Part shown: positions 10,222 to 19,516 of the stretch, in pieces
Layout of the letters: each line of letters starts with the position of its first letter
Numbering within the stretch: the stretch's first letter is position 1
NCBI RefSeq assembly: GCF_015561195.1
Contig: NZ_JADMSU010000005.1
Location: 109,472 to 173,471, forward strand
Direction: 5' to 3'
Origin: Collinsella aerofaciens
GTDB taxonomy: Bacteria; Actinomycetota; Coriobacteriia; Coriobacteriales; Coriobacteriaceae
DNA length: 64,000 bases
Notes under the pieces: model-generated
Seen by the model: the letters and a program-made list of their open reading frames with translations, nothing else
What the model was told of the DNA's origin: nothing
Database searches by the model: none
Program-made: the position numbers and the translations under genes

Positions 10222-10479
10222 TTACGCGTTCGCGAGCGGGCGTACGCTGACCCTGTGCTTGATACCCTTGTGGAACTCAACGGTACCGTCGACCAGCGCG
10301 AACAGCGTGTCGTCCTTGCCACGGCCAACGTTCTCACCCGGGTGGATGTGAGTGCCGTGCTGACGGACGAGAATCGTGCCCGTGGTTACCGTCTGGCCGG
10401 CATAGCGCTTCGTGCCAAGGCGCTGACCGCGGGAGTCACGGCCATTACGGGAGGAACCGAGTCCTTTTTTGTGTGCCAT
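10222..10479 (-). CDS. rpmA: 50S ribosomal protein L27
   Basis: Large-subunit protein L27 (bL27), 85 residues. It starts [20 protein letters not shown] and contains [20 protein letters not shown] and [16 protein letters not shown]. There is no cleavable N-terminal extension of the Firmicutes type. It lies 33 bases after rplU, the normal pairing, and is followed by a terminator. Confidence 0.97.
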   Translation of the reverse strand: MAHKKGLGSSRNGRDSRGQRLGTKRYAGQTVTTGTILVRQHGTHIHPGENVGRGKDDTLFALVDGTVEFHKGIKHRVSVRPLANA

Positions 10480-10512
10480 TGTGTATACCTACTCTTTCGT
10501 TACGAGTGTAAT

Positions 10513-10887
10513 CTACTCGGCGACGGGAGCCTCGGCAACAGCCTCGGCCTCTGCCTTGACAGCCTTCTTGGCGCGGGACGTAGCCTGGACCTTCACGATC
10601 TTCAGCTTGGTGAGCTGCTGACGGTGACCCTTCAGACGACGATAGCGCTTACGCTTGTGGAACTTAAAGACCAGCTGCTTCTCGCCCTTGAACTGCTCAA
10701 CGATCTGAGCGGTAACCTTGGCCTTGGCCAGCTTGTCGGGATCGGTGACGATCTTCTTACCATCGTTGAGGAAGATGACCGGCAGGGTGACCTTGTCGCC
10801 CTCATTGCCCTCGATCTTCTCGACGGTGATGACATCGTCGGTGGCGACCTTGTACTGCTTGCCGCCCGTGTTAACGATTGCGTACAT
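10513..10887 (-). CDS. rplU: 50S ribosomal protein L21
   Basis: Large-subunit protein L21 (bL21). The start MYAIVNTGGKQYKVATDD is diagnostic, and the HKRKRYRRLKGHRQQLTKLKI block is the conserved basic C-terminal region. The tail is Ala/Glu/Lys-rich, as in other actinobacteria. I chose ATG 10887, preceded by AAGGGC, instead of an in-frame ATG at 10908 which adds seven unsupported residues. 124 residues. Confidence 0.97.
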   Translation of the reverse strand: MYAIVNTGGKQYKVATDDVITVEKIEGNEGDKVTLPVIFLNDGKKIVTDPDKLAKAKVTAQIVEQFKGEKQLVFKFHKRKRYRRLKGHRQQLTKLKIVKVQATSRAKKAVKAEAEAVAEAPVAE

Positions 10888-10954
10888 GTTTACTTGCCCT
10901 TCATGCATCAGTTAGTGCAACAGCCGAATATAGTAGCAGGCGAAAATACCCCCG

Positions 10955-11767
10955 TCAACGAGTATGTGGAGCAAATCCACAAGTTCGCACAGGTATGGGG
11001 CTGACGAGTCGGCCCTCGTCGTCCTCGCATGCTTGATTCTGACGCTCGACATCGTAGGAGCAGATGGTCACGAGGTCTTGCATACCGGTGGAAACAATAG
11101 GTGCATCCACGCCCGGGGTCAAGCCCTGCAACAAAACATCAGCTGCAGAAAGCAAAATTTCCGGTCGCATAGAGCCCTCGTTATCGGCATGGGTGTCGAG
11201 CATAAGCACTAAATGGTCCGGGCACTCCCCCGCCGTGAGCTCATAGCCCACGAGCGTGTGATCCAAATCCAAGCGCTTGCTCTTTTTGCCGCGCGCGTAG
11301 TCGATGCCATGGTCCGCGCGCAGCGTGTCGATCGCACGACGCACCTCGTCGGCGCTTACGGGCGCCTCGGGATCCAAGTGCAAATCAATGCGATACGACA
11401 AGCGCGTGAGCTGCGCCGTCAACGCCGGCGTGCGCACGTCGATGTACGCCGCCTCGATGGGTGCCAGATCGGCCGGAGAGGCCGCAGCCAGGCGCCCAAA
11501 CGCCTCGTCGAGCGCCACGAACTCGGTCATAAACAGGTCATACCACTCGCAGGTCGACGACGTACCCACCGGTAGCGCCGAAGAGAAGCTCACGCGCATG
11601 TGAGGAGAGAAACCCTGCGTGACGGCATAGGGAAGTCCCGCACGGCGCACGATGCGCTCAATGGTATGGATTACTTCGAGATGGCCCAGGTACTTAAGGC
11701 GATCGCGCTTGCCATAGCGAACACGAAGCCTAAAGAGCGTGGGGTTGTCGGTCAGGCGCTCACTCAT
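10955..11767 (-). CDS. Radical SAM-linked protein (TIGR03936/DUF2344 family)
   Basis: 270-residue protein recognised by FRLRVRYGKRDRLKYLGHLE, the ERIVRRAGLPYAVTQGFSPHMRVSFSSALPVG block and a YDLFM segment. Members of this family usually sit beside, or are fused to, a TIGR03960 radical SAM protein, as here. It overlaps the upstream radical SAM gene by four bases and is probably co-translated. The molecular reaction is not established to my knowledge; a tRNA or nucleic-acid modification role is a reasonable guess only. The ribosomal protein gene rplU follows 68 bases later. Confidence 0.87.
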   Translation of the reverse strand: MSERLTDNPTLFRLRVRYGKRDRLKYLGHLEVIHTIERIVRRAGLPYAVTQGFSPHMRVSFSSALPVGTSSTCEWYDLFMTEFVALDEAFGRLAAASPADLAPIEAAYIDVRTPALTAQLTRLSYRIDLHLDPEAPVSADEVRRAIDTLRADHGIDYARGKKSKRLDLDHTLVGYELTAGECPDHLVLMLDTHADNEGSMRPEILLSAADVLLQGLTPGVDAPIVSTGMQDLVTICSYDVERQNQACEDDEGRLVSPIPVRTCGFAPHTR

Positions 11768-13641
11768 GCGCGATCACCCATCAATACATTCTTGGCGTGG
11801 AGCGTGGGGCAGATTCCGCAGCCGGTGCACGACGTGCGGGTGCAATCGGGAGTCGTGACACCCTCGAGCGAGCGACGGTACTCGCGCTCGAGGAAGCCGC
11901 GCGTGCAGCCGGGGCTCACGTGCTCCCACGGCAGGCGCCAGTCCAACTCGTAGGGCAGGTGCACGAGCTCATTGAGGTCGATGCCGTTTTTGGCAGCAGC
12001 CTCCTTCCAGTTATCGAGCGAGAAATGCTCTACCCAGGCGTCAAAGCGAGACCCCGAGCGCCAAGCATCGATGATGACGGGCGTCATGTCACGACCGGCG
12101 CGGGACAGCGCGGCCTCGATGAGCGAGGTCTCGGCATCGTGGTAATGCACGCGGACGGCACGGTTGCGAACGCTCGTGATAAGCAGCTTCTGGCGGCGCT
12201 TGACATCGTCGTAGTCGAGCTGCGGGCACCACTGGAACGGCGTGGCAGCCTTGGGGATAAAGACCGAAACCGAGATGGACACCGAGATCGAGCCGCGACG
12301 AGTCTTGGGCACCACGGAACGACCGAGCTCCAGCACGTGATCGGCCAGATTGGCAATGGCCACGATGTCCTCGTCGCGCTCGCTGGGAAGGCCCATCATA
12401 AAGTAGAGCTTCATGCGGTTCCAGCCGGCCTCGAAGGCCGCCTTGGCCGCACGGTCCAGGTCCTCCTCGGTCACGTTCTTGTTAATGATGTCGCGCATGC
12501 GCTGGCTGCCGGCCTCGGGCGCGAACGTCAGGCCGCCCTTCTTTTCGCCGGCGACCGACTCGGCCATATCCACGCCAAACGAATCCAGGCGCTGAGACGG
12601 AATCGACACGCGAATACCCGTATCCTCCAGGCGACGGTTGAGCCTGCCGAGCACGTCACGAATGCAGGAATGGTCGGTCGTGGAGAGCGAGGTCAGCGAC
12701 ACCTCGTCATAGCCGGTCTTTTCCAGACCCTGAATCACCGACGAGACGATCTGGTCGGCCGAACGCTCGCGCACCGGGCGATACGTCATGCCGGCCTGGC
12801 AAAAACGACAGCCGCGAGCGCAGCCGCGCAGAATCTCGATAGACAGGCGATCGTGGACCAGCTGCGCATAGGGTACGCACGACTGCGACAGCGGATTCGT
12901 GGCGCCGAAATCCTCGACGACGCGCTTGTAGACCACGGTCGGAGCATCCTTGCTCTCGCGCGGCACGGTGTAGCCATGCGGCGAGCAGGGCTCGTCGTGA
13001 CGAACCTCATAGAGCGACGGCACGTAGTTGCCGGCAATGGATGCAAGCTGCTCAACAATCTGCTCGCGCGGGACCCCTTCGTCGCGCAGGTGGCGATGCA
13101 GCTGGCAGGTCTCGAGCAGCGATTCCTCGCCCTCGCCGATGAGGATGGCATCGAAGAAGGCCGCGTACGGCTCGGGGTTGTACACCGAGGGACCGCCGGC
13201 GATGATGATGGGGTCGTCTTCGCCTCGGTCGGCCGCCAACAGCGGAATGCCAGCGAGGTCGAGAGCCTCGAGGAAGTTCGTCACCGCCATCTCGTGCGGC
13301 ACATGCAGGCCGACAATATCAAACGAAGCGACCGGCGCTGCACCCTCGAGCGACAGCAGCGGAATACCCGCCTCGCGCATGGCGTCACCCATATCGGGCC
13401 ACGGCACATAGCCGCGCTCACAGGAGATGCCCTCGGCCTGGTTAAGGATGTTGTAGAGGATGGCGATACCCTGGTTGGGCAGACCGACCTCGTACACATC
13501 CGGGTAGATCAGGCAGCAACGGTAGTCGGCATCGGCCTTTGAAAGCGTGCCCCACTCGTGATCGATATAGCGGCTCGGCTTTTCGACCTTGGCGAGCAGC
13601 GGCTCAATTAAATGAAAGCAGTCTTGATACGGAACGCGCAA
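11764..13641 (-). CDS. B12-binding-like radical SAM protein (TIGR03960 family)
   Basis: 625-residue radical SAM protein. Residues 40-190 form a B12-binding-like region (CLIYPDVYEVGLPNQGIAIL, ...HEMAVTNFLEAL...). The [4Fe-4S] motif CARGCRFC (CxxxCxxC) is at residues 274-281, followed by the TIM-barrel portion. The C-terminus carries another cysteine cluster (CTRTSCTGCGICP) that could hold an auxiliary Fe-S cluster; such a tail is usual for this family. The start is TTG at 13641 with an upstream AGGGG. It is translationally coupled to the DUF2344 partner. The substrate is unknown. Confidence 0.88.
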   Translation of the reverse strand: MRVPYQDCFHLIEPLLAKVEKPSRYIDHEWGTLSKADADYRCCLIYPDVYEVGLPNQGIAILYNILNQAEGISCERGYVPWPDMGDAMREAGIPLLSLEGAAPVASFDIVGLHVPHEMAVTNFLEALDLAGIPLLAADRGEDDPIIIAGGPSVYNPEPYAAFFDAILIGEGEESLLETCQLHRHLRDEGVPREQIVEQLASIAGNYVPSLYEVRHDEPCSPHGYTVPRESKDAPTVVYKRVVEDFGATNPLSQSCVPYAQLVHDRLSIEILRGCARGCRFCQAGMTYRPVRERSADQIVSSVIQGLEKTGYDEVSLTSLSTTDHSCIRDVLGRLNRRLEDTGIRVSIPSQRLDSFGVDMAESVAGEKKGGLTFAPEAGSQRMRDIINKNVTEEDLDRAAKAAFEAGWNRMKLYFMMGLPSERDEDIVAIANLADHVLELGRSVVPKTRRGSISVSISVSVFIPKAATPFQWCPQLDYDDVKRRQKLLITSVRNRAVRVHYHDAETSLIEAALSRAGRDMTPVIIDAWRSGSRFDAWVEHFSLDNWKEAAAKNGIDLNELVHLPYELDWRLPWEHVSPGCTRGFLEREYRRSLEGVTTPDCTRTSCTGCGICPTLHAKNVLMGDRA

Positions 13642-13651
13642 CGGAAAACCC

Positions 13652-14581
13652 CTAAGCAGCGAGATCGGATGCGTCTTGGTAGGACGCCATAGGACGGGTA
13701 GCGCCCGCGACCGTGGTCACCAGATCGCGAACGCGGGAGAACGTGGCAGTGACCACCTCGTTGGCATGGCTGTAGTCGACATCGCGCTCGTAGAGCGAAA
13801 CAAGCGCACGGCCCATGCCATAGGTGCCCGCGGCAGCAGTGAGCGCCTTAACGGCAAACCCAATATGCGGCGTCTGCTTGACGAGCGCGCGGGTGACCGC
13901 GCGGATCACAAGACCGCCGGCAAGCACGCCCGCGACCTCGTAGCCGCGCTCAGGCTTAATGCCGCGTCCAAAGACGGCAGCGAGCTCAAAGAGCATGCCC
14001 ACCTGCGCCAGCGCCATAACGGGATAATCGGCGCCCGGCAAAAACACCAGCGCACCGGTCGCCATATTTGTGAGCGCGCACGAGGTGATGATTCGATTGG
14101 CCGCCGCGATGCGCATGAAGGCAAAGTTCGCCGCAAAAGCCGTTTCCTTTTCGGTGCGATCGAGAATCCAGCGGGCAAGCGTCTCGAGCAGATACGTCTT
14201 ATCGGTTGCCGCCACCACGCCGAGCATGGGCGTGGACTCCTCGATAAACGGCACCTCCACAGCAGACTCGGCAAGCACGCACACGGGCGCGCCGGCGATC
14301 ACGAGCTCCTGCACGGCACTCTCCAAGCGGTCGGAACCACACGAGAGCACCAGTACCACATCGGTATCGGTCTTTGGAGCAATTCGCTCCTCCCCCAGAC
14401 GCTCGACGCGCACAATGCCCGAGGTCGTCTGCGGCACAAAGGCGTCACGCACCGTCTCGGCCAGAAAGCGCGAGGCAGACGAATCCAGATAGACCGAGAC
14501 GCGCACCGGCGTATCGGAATCCTTCTTAACGGACGCGCCCATCTTAAAAGCGCGGGTAAGCTTATCTACGGGAATTTTCAT
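13652..14581 (-). CDS. DUF697-like membrane-associated protein, function unknown
   Basis: 309-residue protein. The first 150 residues have a nucleotide-binding-like alternating pattern without a P-loop: RVSVYLDSSASRFLAETVRD, VVLVLSCGSDRL and APVCVLAESAVEVP. Residues 160-280 resemble DUF697, seen C-terminal to some GTPases: NRIITSCALTNMATGALVFLPGADYPVMALAQVGMLFELAAVFG, with hydrophobic helices that may insert in the membrane. It sits between the rod-shape operon and the radical SAM pair on the same strand, with ten bases to the latter. I do not recognise a specific function. The first half may be a degenerate GTPase domain that has lost its Walker motifs. Confidence 0.65.
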   Translation of the reverse strand: MKIPVDKLTRAFKMGASVKKDSDTPVRVSVYLDSSASRFLAETVRDAFVPQTTSGIVRVERLGEERIAPKTDTDVVLVLSCGSDRLESAVQELVIAGAPVCVLAESAVEVPFIEESTPMLGVVAATDKTYLLETLARWILDRTEKETAFAANFAFMRIAAANRIITSCALTNMATGALVFLPGADYPVMALAQVGMLFELAAVFGRGIKPERGYEVAGVLAGGLVIRAVTRALVKQTPHIGFAVKALTAAAGTYGMGRALVSLYERDVDYSHANEVVTATFSRVRDLVTTVAGATRPMASYQDASDLAA

Positions 14582-14599
14582 AGCAAACCCCTCCAGCGG

Positions 14600-15826
14600 T
14601 TACGCGGCGCCCGAACGATGCCGCCATATGGATTGTACGATACCCACCGTCAGCAGCTGAATCATCATCGAAGACGAACCGAAGCTAATAAACGGTAGCG
14701 GAATACCGGTAATCGGCATCATGCCGATGCACATGCCGATGTTTTCGAAGGTCTGGAACGCCCACATGCCAACGATGCCCACACACGATAGGCGCAAGAA
14801 CAGCGACTCACACTTAAAGGCGACGCGAATCGTCGAAAAGATCAGCAGCACGTAGAGACACAGGAGCAAAAAGGAACCGCAAAAGCCAAAGGTCTCGGAC
14901 AGGAAGGCGAAGACGAAGTCGGTGTGGAACTCAGGCAGAAAGCCGCCGGCCGACTGCGTCGCATGGCCCAAGCCCTTACCAAAGAAGCCGCCCGAGCCAA
15001 CGGCGATAAGCGACTGCTGCAGGTTGTAGGCATCGTCCGAATCGGCATTATCGGGGTCGATAAAGACCGTCAGACGGTTCATCTGATACTGCTTGATGAG
15101 CACATCGTGGCCGAGCAACGAATCAAAGACCGAATCGAGCGCCAGGACGAGGGCCACCAGGCCCACGAGCAGGGCCAGGGTCGACAGCACCCATTCGCGG
15201 CGTGCACCGCTCATGCAGATAACGATGGCGCCCGAAACCAGCACGACCAGACCCGAGCCCAGGTCGCCCATGGCGACGACGGCCAAAAACGGAATGGACA
15301 GCATGCCGCAGAGCTTGACGTAGTCGCGAACGGTATCGATGCGGCCGTTATACTGCGAGCCAAGCGTGGCAATAAAGAAGATGGTGATGAGCTTGGCAAG
15401 CTCAACCGGCTGGAATGTCAAGCCGATACCGGGAATCTTGATCCAGCCCGTCATGCCCAGACCGCCTGTATAGGACAGACCCGGAATCTTGGGCGAGAAG
15501 ATAACGATCAGGTCGATGACGAGCAACGCCGTCGAGAAATTAGAAATACCGCGCAGGTCGGTACGCCAGACCAGCACCGCCAGCACCGCCCCGATGCCAA
15601 TTCCCAGAAGATGACGTGAGAACGAGGCATCGGCCTTAAACTGCGAAGCCGACCAGATAATGATGGCACCGTAGGCGACGAGCGCCACTGTAGCCACGAG
15701 CACACCGATATGCACCTTTTGGCGAAACGTGCCGCGCGAGGCCGAAAGTTGCTTGTTGACGCGGTCCAGGCTGCTGCGAGAGCCGGTCTTGGTTGAACGG
15801 AACAGATCCGCCGGAGAAAAATCCAT
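14600..15826 (-). CDS. rodA: Rod shape SEDS glycosyltransferase RodA
   Basis: Membrane peptidoglycan polymerase of the SEDS family, acting with PBP2 in lateral wall synthesis. 408 residues with about ten membrane segments. The conserved TGWIKIPGIGLTFQPVELAKL region, the MGDLGSGLVVLVSG loop and the C-terminal TGIPLPFISFGSSSMM identify the RodA/FtsW/SpoVE family. ATG 15826 follows AGGAGG by six bases. Adjacent to mrdA and mreBCD, so RodA is favoured over FtsW. The first 38 residues are a basic cytoplasmic extension. Confidence 0.95.
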   Translation of the reverse strand: MDFSPADLFRSTKTGSRSSLDRVNKQLSASRGTFRQKVHIGVLVATVALVAYGAIIIWSASQFKADASFSRHLLGIGIGAVLAVLVWRTDLRGISNFSTALLVIDLIVIFSPKIPGLSYTGGLGMTGWIKIPGIGLTFQPVELAKLITIFFIATLGSQYNGRIDTVRDYVKLCGMLSIPFLAVVAMGDLGSGLVVLVSGAIVICMSGARREWVLSTLALLVGLVALVLALDSVFDSLLGHDVLIKQYQMNRLTVFIDPDNADSDDAYNLQQSLIAVGSGGFFGKGLGHATQSAGGFLPEFHTDFVFAFLSETFGFCGSFLLLCLYVLLIFSTIRVAFKCESLFLRLSCVGIVGMWAFQTFENIGMCIGMMPITGIPLPFISFGSSSMMIQLLTVGIVQSIWRHRSGAA

Positions 15827-15835
15827 CGCAACCTC

Positions 15836-17905
15836 CTATCGAACCGAAGAATCGCCCGAAGCCGAAGAGGTATCGGGCTCGTCATAAATCACGCCGAGCA
15901 CGTCGCGCACGACATGCATCGCGGTATCTGAGCCACCGCCGCCCTGCTCCAGGACAGTAGCGATGACATACTTGGGATCATCGGCCGGCGCATAGGCGCA
16001 GAACCACGCGTATTCGTCCTCGCCGCTTTTCTCGCCCGTGCCCGACTTGCCGTATACCTGCGGCGTCAGGGTGCCAAAGTGAGCCGCCAGGGACGTCGAT
16101 GCCGTGTAAATCACGTCGTGCATGCCGTTGCGAACAAGAGCCAAATCCGAATCGCTGTTGATCTTGGCCTCCAGGCGCTTTTTCTTGCCTTTGCCGTTGT
16201 ACTTATAGGCATCGCCGTCGCCATCGCGCGACACGGCAGACAAAAACACGTGAGGCACGTACTGCTTACCGCCGTTGGCGAGGCCCATGTAGGCGCATGC
16301 CATCTGCAGAGGCGTCACCAAAATGTCGCCCTGGCCGATGGCAATGTTGGTCATATCGCCGGCATTCCACTTGCGGTCCTCGGCAGAGGCGTCGGTGAAG
16401 TACGACTCTTTCCACTCGGCATCGGGAATACGGCCCGCGCCCTCACTCGGCAAATCGATACCGCAGGTCTTGCCTAGGCCCCAGCGACGAAAGACCTCCT
16501 GCAGGCCCTCGGAATGTTGCTCGTTATAAAAGAACGCCTTGCCCATATCGTAGAAGACGGGGTCGCACGAGTTGGCAATACCCGACTGCAGAGTCATGGT
16601 GCCGTGTCCAGACGTCAGCCAGCAGCGCTTGCCCCAAGCCTTGCCCAGGCCCGTCCAATAGCCCGTGCAGTTGGTTGTCTGCGTTGAGGTATAGGTTCCA
16701 AACTCAAGACCGGCCAGTGCCGAGAGCGGCTTGATGGTCGAGGCCGACATGTACTGTCCGCTAATGGCGCGGTTGAGCAGCGGGTGCGAACCCTTGTCAT
16801 CATTGAGCTCGGTCCACACGTCATTTGAGACGCCGCCGATAAAGACGGACGGATCGAACTTGGGCTCGCTCGCCATGCCCAGGATCTCGCCATTGTTGGG
16901 ATCGAGGCACACCACAGCGCCGTTGCCGGCATTGCTGTAGCCAGTGGTCTTGGCAAGCTCGATGGCGCTCGCCAACGCCGTCTCACAGGCCTGTTGGATC
17001 TTAAGGTCGAGCGTGAGCTTAATGTCGGAGCCGGCCTTGGCGGGCACGGCGCCGGCCTGACCGGTCACATTGCCCGAGGCATCGACCTTGACGGTCTGCT
17101 CGCCACGAATACCCTGCAGCAGGTTTTCGTAGTAGCTCTCAACACCCGCCTGGCCCACGATATCGCCCGACTGGTACGTAATCCGGCCAGCAGAAGCATC
17201 ATCATCGCCAGAGGTTTTCTTATTCTGGGCCTCGAGCTGCTCGGAGGTAATGGTGCCGGTATAGCCCAAGATATGGCATGCCGTCTCGCCATATGGATAC
17301 TGGCGCTCGGTACGCTCGGCAATCTTGACGCCCGGGAACTCGCCGGCGTGCTCCTTGATATAGGCAACCGTGGAGCGACGGACGTCCGTCGCGATGGTAT
17401 GCAGGCTCTGGGCGCCCTCGGAATTGTCCTGGATATTGCGCAGAACCGCCACGTAGGGCATACCGAGCACATTGGCAAGATGGCGAACCAGAACCTCATC
17501 CTCGGCAAGGTCGCGGTAGGCCACGACAGCAAGTGAGGGACGGTTCTGGACAAGCGCCACGCCATTGCGGTCGAGGATGCGGCCGCGCACAGCGGGTGTG
17601 GTAACGGTGCGTGTCTGATTACTATTGGCCTGCTTCTCGTAATAGTCCGACGAGACCATCTGCATGCCCCACAGCTTGACGGCAAGCGCCGCAAACATCG
17701 CGCCCACACCCGTGGTGAGGATGGAGAAGCGGCCCTTAAAGGCGGTCGCCGCGGTATTGCCCTCGCCCTCGGTGGCGCGCGGGGCCGTTCCATGCTGCGT
17801 ATCGTAGGTAAAACGGGAATCGCCGCGACGCATGATGACCAGCGCGACCACGATGGCCACAACCAGCACGATACCGGCGATAATAACCGTCATCTGGGAA
17901 GACAT
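15836..17905 (-). CDS. mrdA: Penicillin-binding protein 2 (class B transpeptidase)
   Basis: Elongasome D,D-transpeptidase, 689 residues. The dimerisation domain starts at TPAVRGRILDRNGVALVQNRPS (near 103). Catalytic motifs are STIK (Ser389), SCD (446-448; the Asp variant is usual in PBP2) and KSGTG (620-624). Two hydrophobic segments precede it, at residues 5-25 and 60-80, where most PBP2 proteins have one. This means the N-terminus should lie outside if the transpeptidase domain is extracytoplasmic. ATG 17905 has GGGGAGG upstream. It sits between mreD and rodA, the standard order, with 13- and 9-base gaps. Confidence 0.95.
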   Translation of the reverse strand: MSSQMTVIIAGIVLVVAIVVALVIMRRGDSRFTYDTQHGTAPRATEGEGNTAATAFKGRFSILTTGVGAMFAALAVKLWGMQMVSSDYYEKQANSNQTRTVTTPAVRGRILDRNGVALVQNRPSLAVVAYRDLAEDEVLVRHLANVLGMPYVAVLRNIQDNSEGAQSLHTIATDVRRSTVAYIKEHAGEFPGVKIAERTERQYPYGETACHILGYTGTITSEQLEAQNKKTSGDDDASAGRITYQSGDIVGQAGVESYYENLLQGIRGEQTVKVDASGNVTGQAGAVPAKAGSDIKLTLDLKIQQACETALASAIELAKTTGYSNAGNGAVVCLDPNNGEILGMASEPKFDPSVFIGGVSNDVWTELNDDKGSHPLLNRAISGQYMSASTIKPLSALAGLEFGTYTSTQTTNCTGYWTGLGKAWGKRCWLTSGHGTMTLQSGIANSCDPVFYDMGKAFFYNEQHSEGLQEVFRRWGLGKTCGIDLPSEGAGRIPDAEWKESYFTDASAEDRKWNAGDMTNIAIGQGDILVTPLQMACAYMGLANGGKQYVPHVFLSAVSRDGDGDAYKYNGKGKKKRLEAKINSDSDLALVRNGMHDVIYTASTSLAAHFGTLTPQVYGKSGTGEKSGEDEYAWFCAYAPADDPKYVIATVLEQGGGGSDTAMHVVRDVLGVIYDEPDTSSASGDSSVR

Positions 17906-17918
17906 CTACGGGCCTCCC

Positions 17919-18485
17919 CTATTTGAGCTTACGGGTCTTGGGCTTAAAGCGCATGCCCGTCTGGCGTCCGCCACGTGCGGAGAATCCATAACCGGACTGC
18001 GGCACGACGCCGGACATCAAAAACGGAATGGCAACCAGACCCGTCAGGATCGAAGACGGCAGCGCATGGCCGAAGATCGCAACGACAAAGCTCGTCTCCA
18101 AACCCATAAACAGCAAGATGATGCTGTAGATCACATTAATGACGAGCGCGAAGGCGCCCACCGTGATGCCGCGCGCACTCGGGGTACCGCCCGTCTGACC
18201 GGCGGCGCTATGCACCAGGGCAAAAGAACCCACGGTCAGCAGGAGCGACATAACGCCCACCGGCACGGCAGCGGAAAGGTCATAGAACAAGCCACTGCAA
18301 AAACCGCACACGACGGCACGGGTCGGGTCGCCCGAGAACACGCTTAGGCACACCAGGATAATCATGAAGTTGACGCGACCGCCCGCAATGGAGATCTGCG
18401 GTGCCAGGCCTGCCTGCAGCAGCACGCACACGATGACGGCGATTACAAACGTGCGGGAGCTCATCCCCTGCTCGTGTAGATCCAT
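17919..18485 (-). CDS. mreD: Rod shape-determining protein MreD
   Basis: Small integral membrane protein of the elongasome, about 188 residues with five to six hydrophobic segments, including VIAVIVCVLLQAGLAP, VNFMIILVCLSVFSG, AVVCGFCSGLFYDLSAAVPVG and LVINVIYSIILLFMG. The GLFYDL segment is typical of MreD. The tail is very basic (RGGRQTGMRFKPKTRKLK). I chose ATG 18485, seven bases after AGGGGG; another ATG at 18491 is too near that site. Located between mreC and mrdA. Confidence 0.9.
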   Translation of the reverse strand: MDLHEQGMSSRTFVIAVIVCVLLQAGLAPQISIAGGRVNFMIILVCLSVFSGDPTRAVVCGFCSGLFYDLSAAVPVGVMSLLLTVGSFALVHSAAGQTGGTPSARGITVGAFALVINVIYSIILLFMGLETSFVVAIFGHALPSSILTGLVAIPFLMSGVVPQSGYGFSARGGRQTGMRFKPKTRKLK

Positions 18486-18496
18486 GGACATGCCCC

Positions 18497-19495
18497 CTAT
18501 TCGCTCGAGCCGGAATCGGTCGTCTCGGACGTGTCGGAACCGTCATCCGAGCTCTCGTTCTTCGTCTTGGTCGCAGCATCGCGCGACGTTCCCTGCGGCG
18601 TGCTATTAGCGGTGCTCACGTCCTCATCCGAGGCCGACTGTTCGTCGGTCAGCGAGGTGATGACCAGCACTTCCTCGTTGTTCTCGGCCGTGGTCTGATC
18701 GCGCACCACAATGGTGTAGTACACGTCGTTTGCCGATTTCTCAACCGACGAGACGGTGCCGAGCGGTAGACCCTTGGGGAACACACCGCCAATGCCCGAG
18801 GTCACGATGATGTCGCCAACCTTAACGTCGGAGTCGACGCTCACATACTCAAGACGCAGCGTGCCGTCAGCCTGACCCTGCAGCATGCCCTGGGCGCGCG
18901 TGTCCTGCACCATAGCGGACACGCCCGAGTTCTCGTCGCCAATCAGGCGCACGGTGGACGTCTTGGCCGAGACCTCAATAATCTGGCCTATGACACCGGC
19001 AGAACTCGTCACAGGCATGTTGATGGTAAGACCGTCGGCAGAACCCTTATCGATGGTAACGGTCGAGGTCCAGGCATCGCCCGAAGCGCCGACGATACGA
19101 GCTGCAGTGGACTTGAGGTTGTAGGTCGACTGCAGACCGACCAGACCCTCCAGTCGCTCGGCGGTCTTTTGAGCCTCGGAGAGCTCGGCGACCTTAGAAG
19201 TCAGTTCCTCGTTTTGCTTCTTAAGCTCGTCAAGCGTGTCCTGTGACGCCGTAAGGTTAGAGAACACGTTACCGATCGCATTGAAGGGAGCCGCCACAGC
19301 CGAGCCCAGAAAACGCACCGGCGAGGTAATCGTCGTCACGCCCGAACGCACGGCATGAATCGGCCCCGTCTCGCCCTCGCGAATGTAAAACGTGAGCAGC
19401 AACACCGAAATCAGGCTGAAAACAATCAACGGGCGCATACCCGTTGATTGTCGCTTGGTATTCAGATTTGTGGAGAAACCCGAAGATCGTGCCAA
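18497..19495 (-). CDS. mreC: Rod shape-determining protein MreC
   Basis: Bitopic elongasome scaffold protein, 332 residues. One membrane segment (PLIVFSLISVLLLTFYI), then a coiled coil around residues 75-115 (TASQDTLDELKKQNEELTSKVAELSEAQ) and the beta-barrel domain with DKGSADGLTINMPVTSSAGVIGQI and VGDIIVTSGIGGVFPKGLPLG. The C-terminal 45 residues are low-complexity Ser/Thr/Asp/Glu. The start is TTG at 19495, seven bases after AAAGGTGG. Follows mreB by 21 bases. Confidence 0.95.
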   Translation of the reverse strand: MARSSGFSTNLNTKRQSTGMRPLIVFSLISVLLLTFYIREGETGPIHAVRSGVTTITSPVRFLGSAVAAPFNAIGNVFSNLTASQDTLDELKKQNEELTSKVAELSEAQKTAERLEGLVGLQSTYNLKSTAARIVGASGDAWTSTVTIDKGSADGLTINMPVTSSAGVIGQIIEVSAKTSTVRLIGDENSGVSAMVQDTRAQGMLQGQADGTLRLEYVSVDSDVKVGDIIVTSGIGGVFPKGLPLGTVSSVEKSANDVYYTIVVRDQTTAENNEEVLVITSLTDEQSASDEDVSTANSTPQGTSRDAATKTKNESSDDGSDTSETTDSGSSE

Positions 19496-19516
19496 ATGGA
19501 ATCCACCTTTTGGAAA

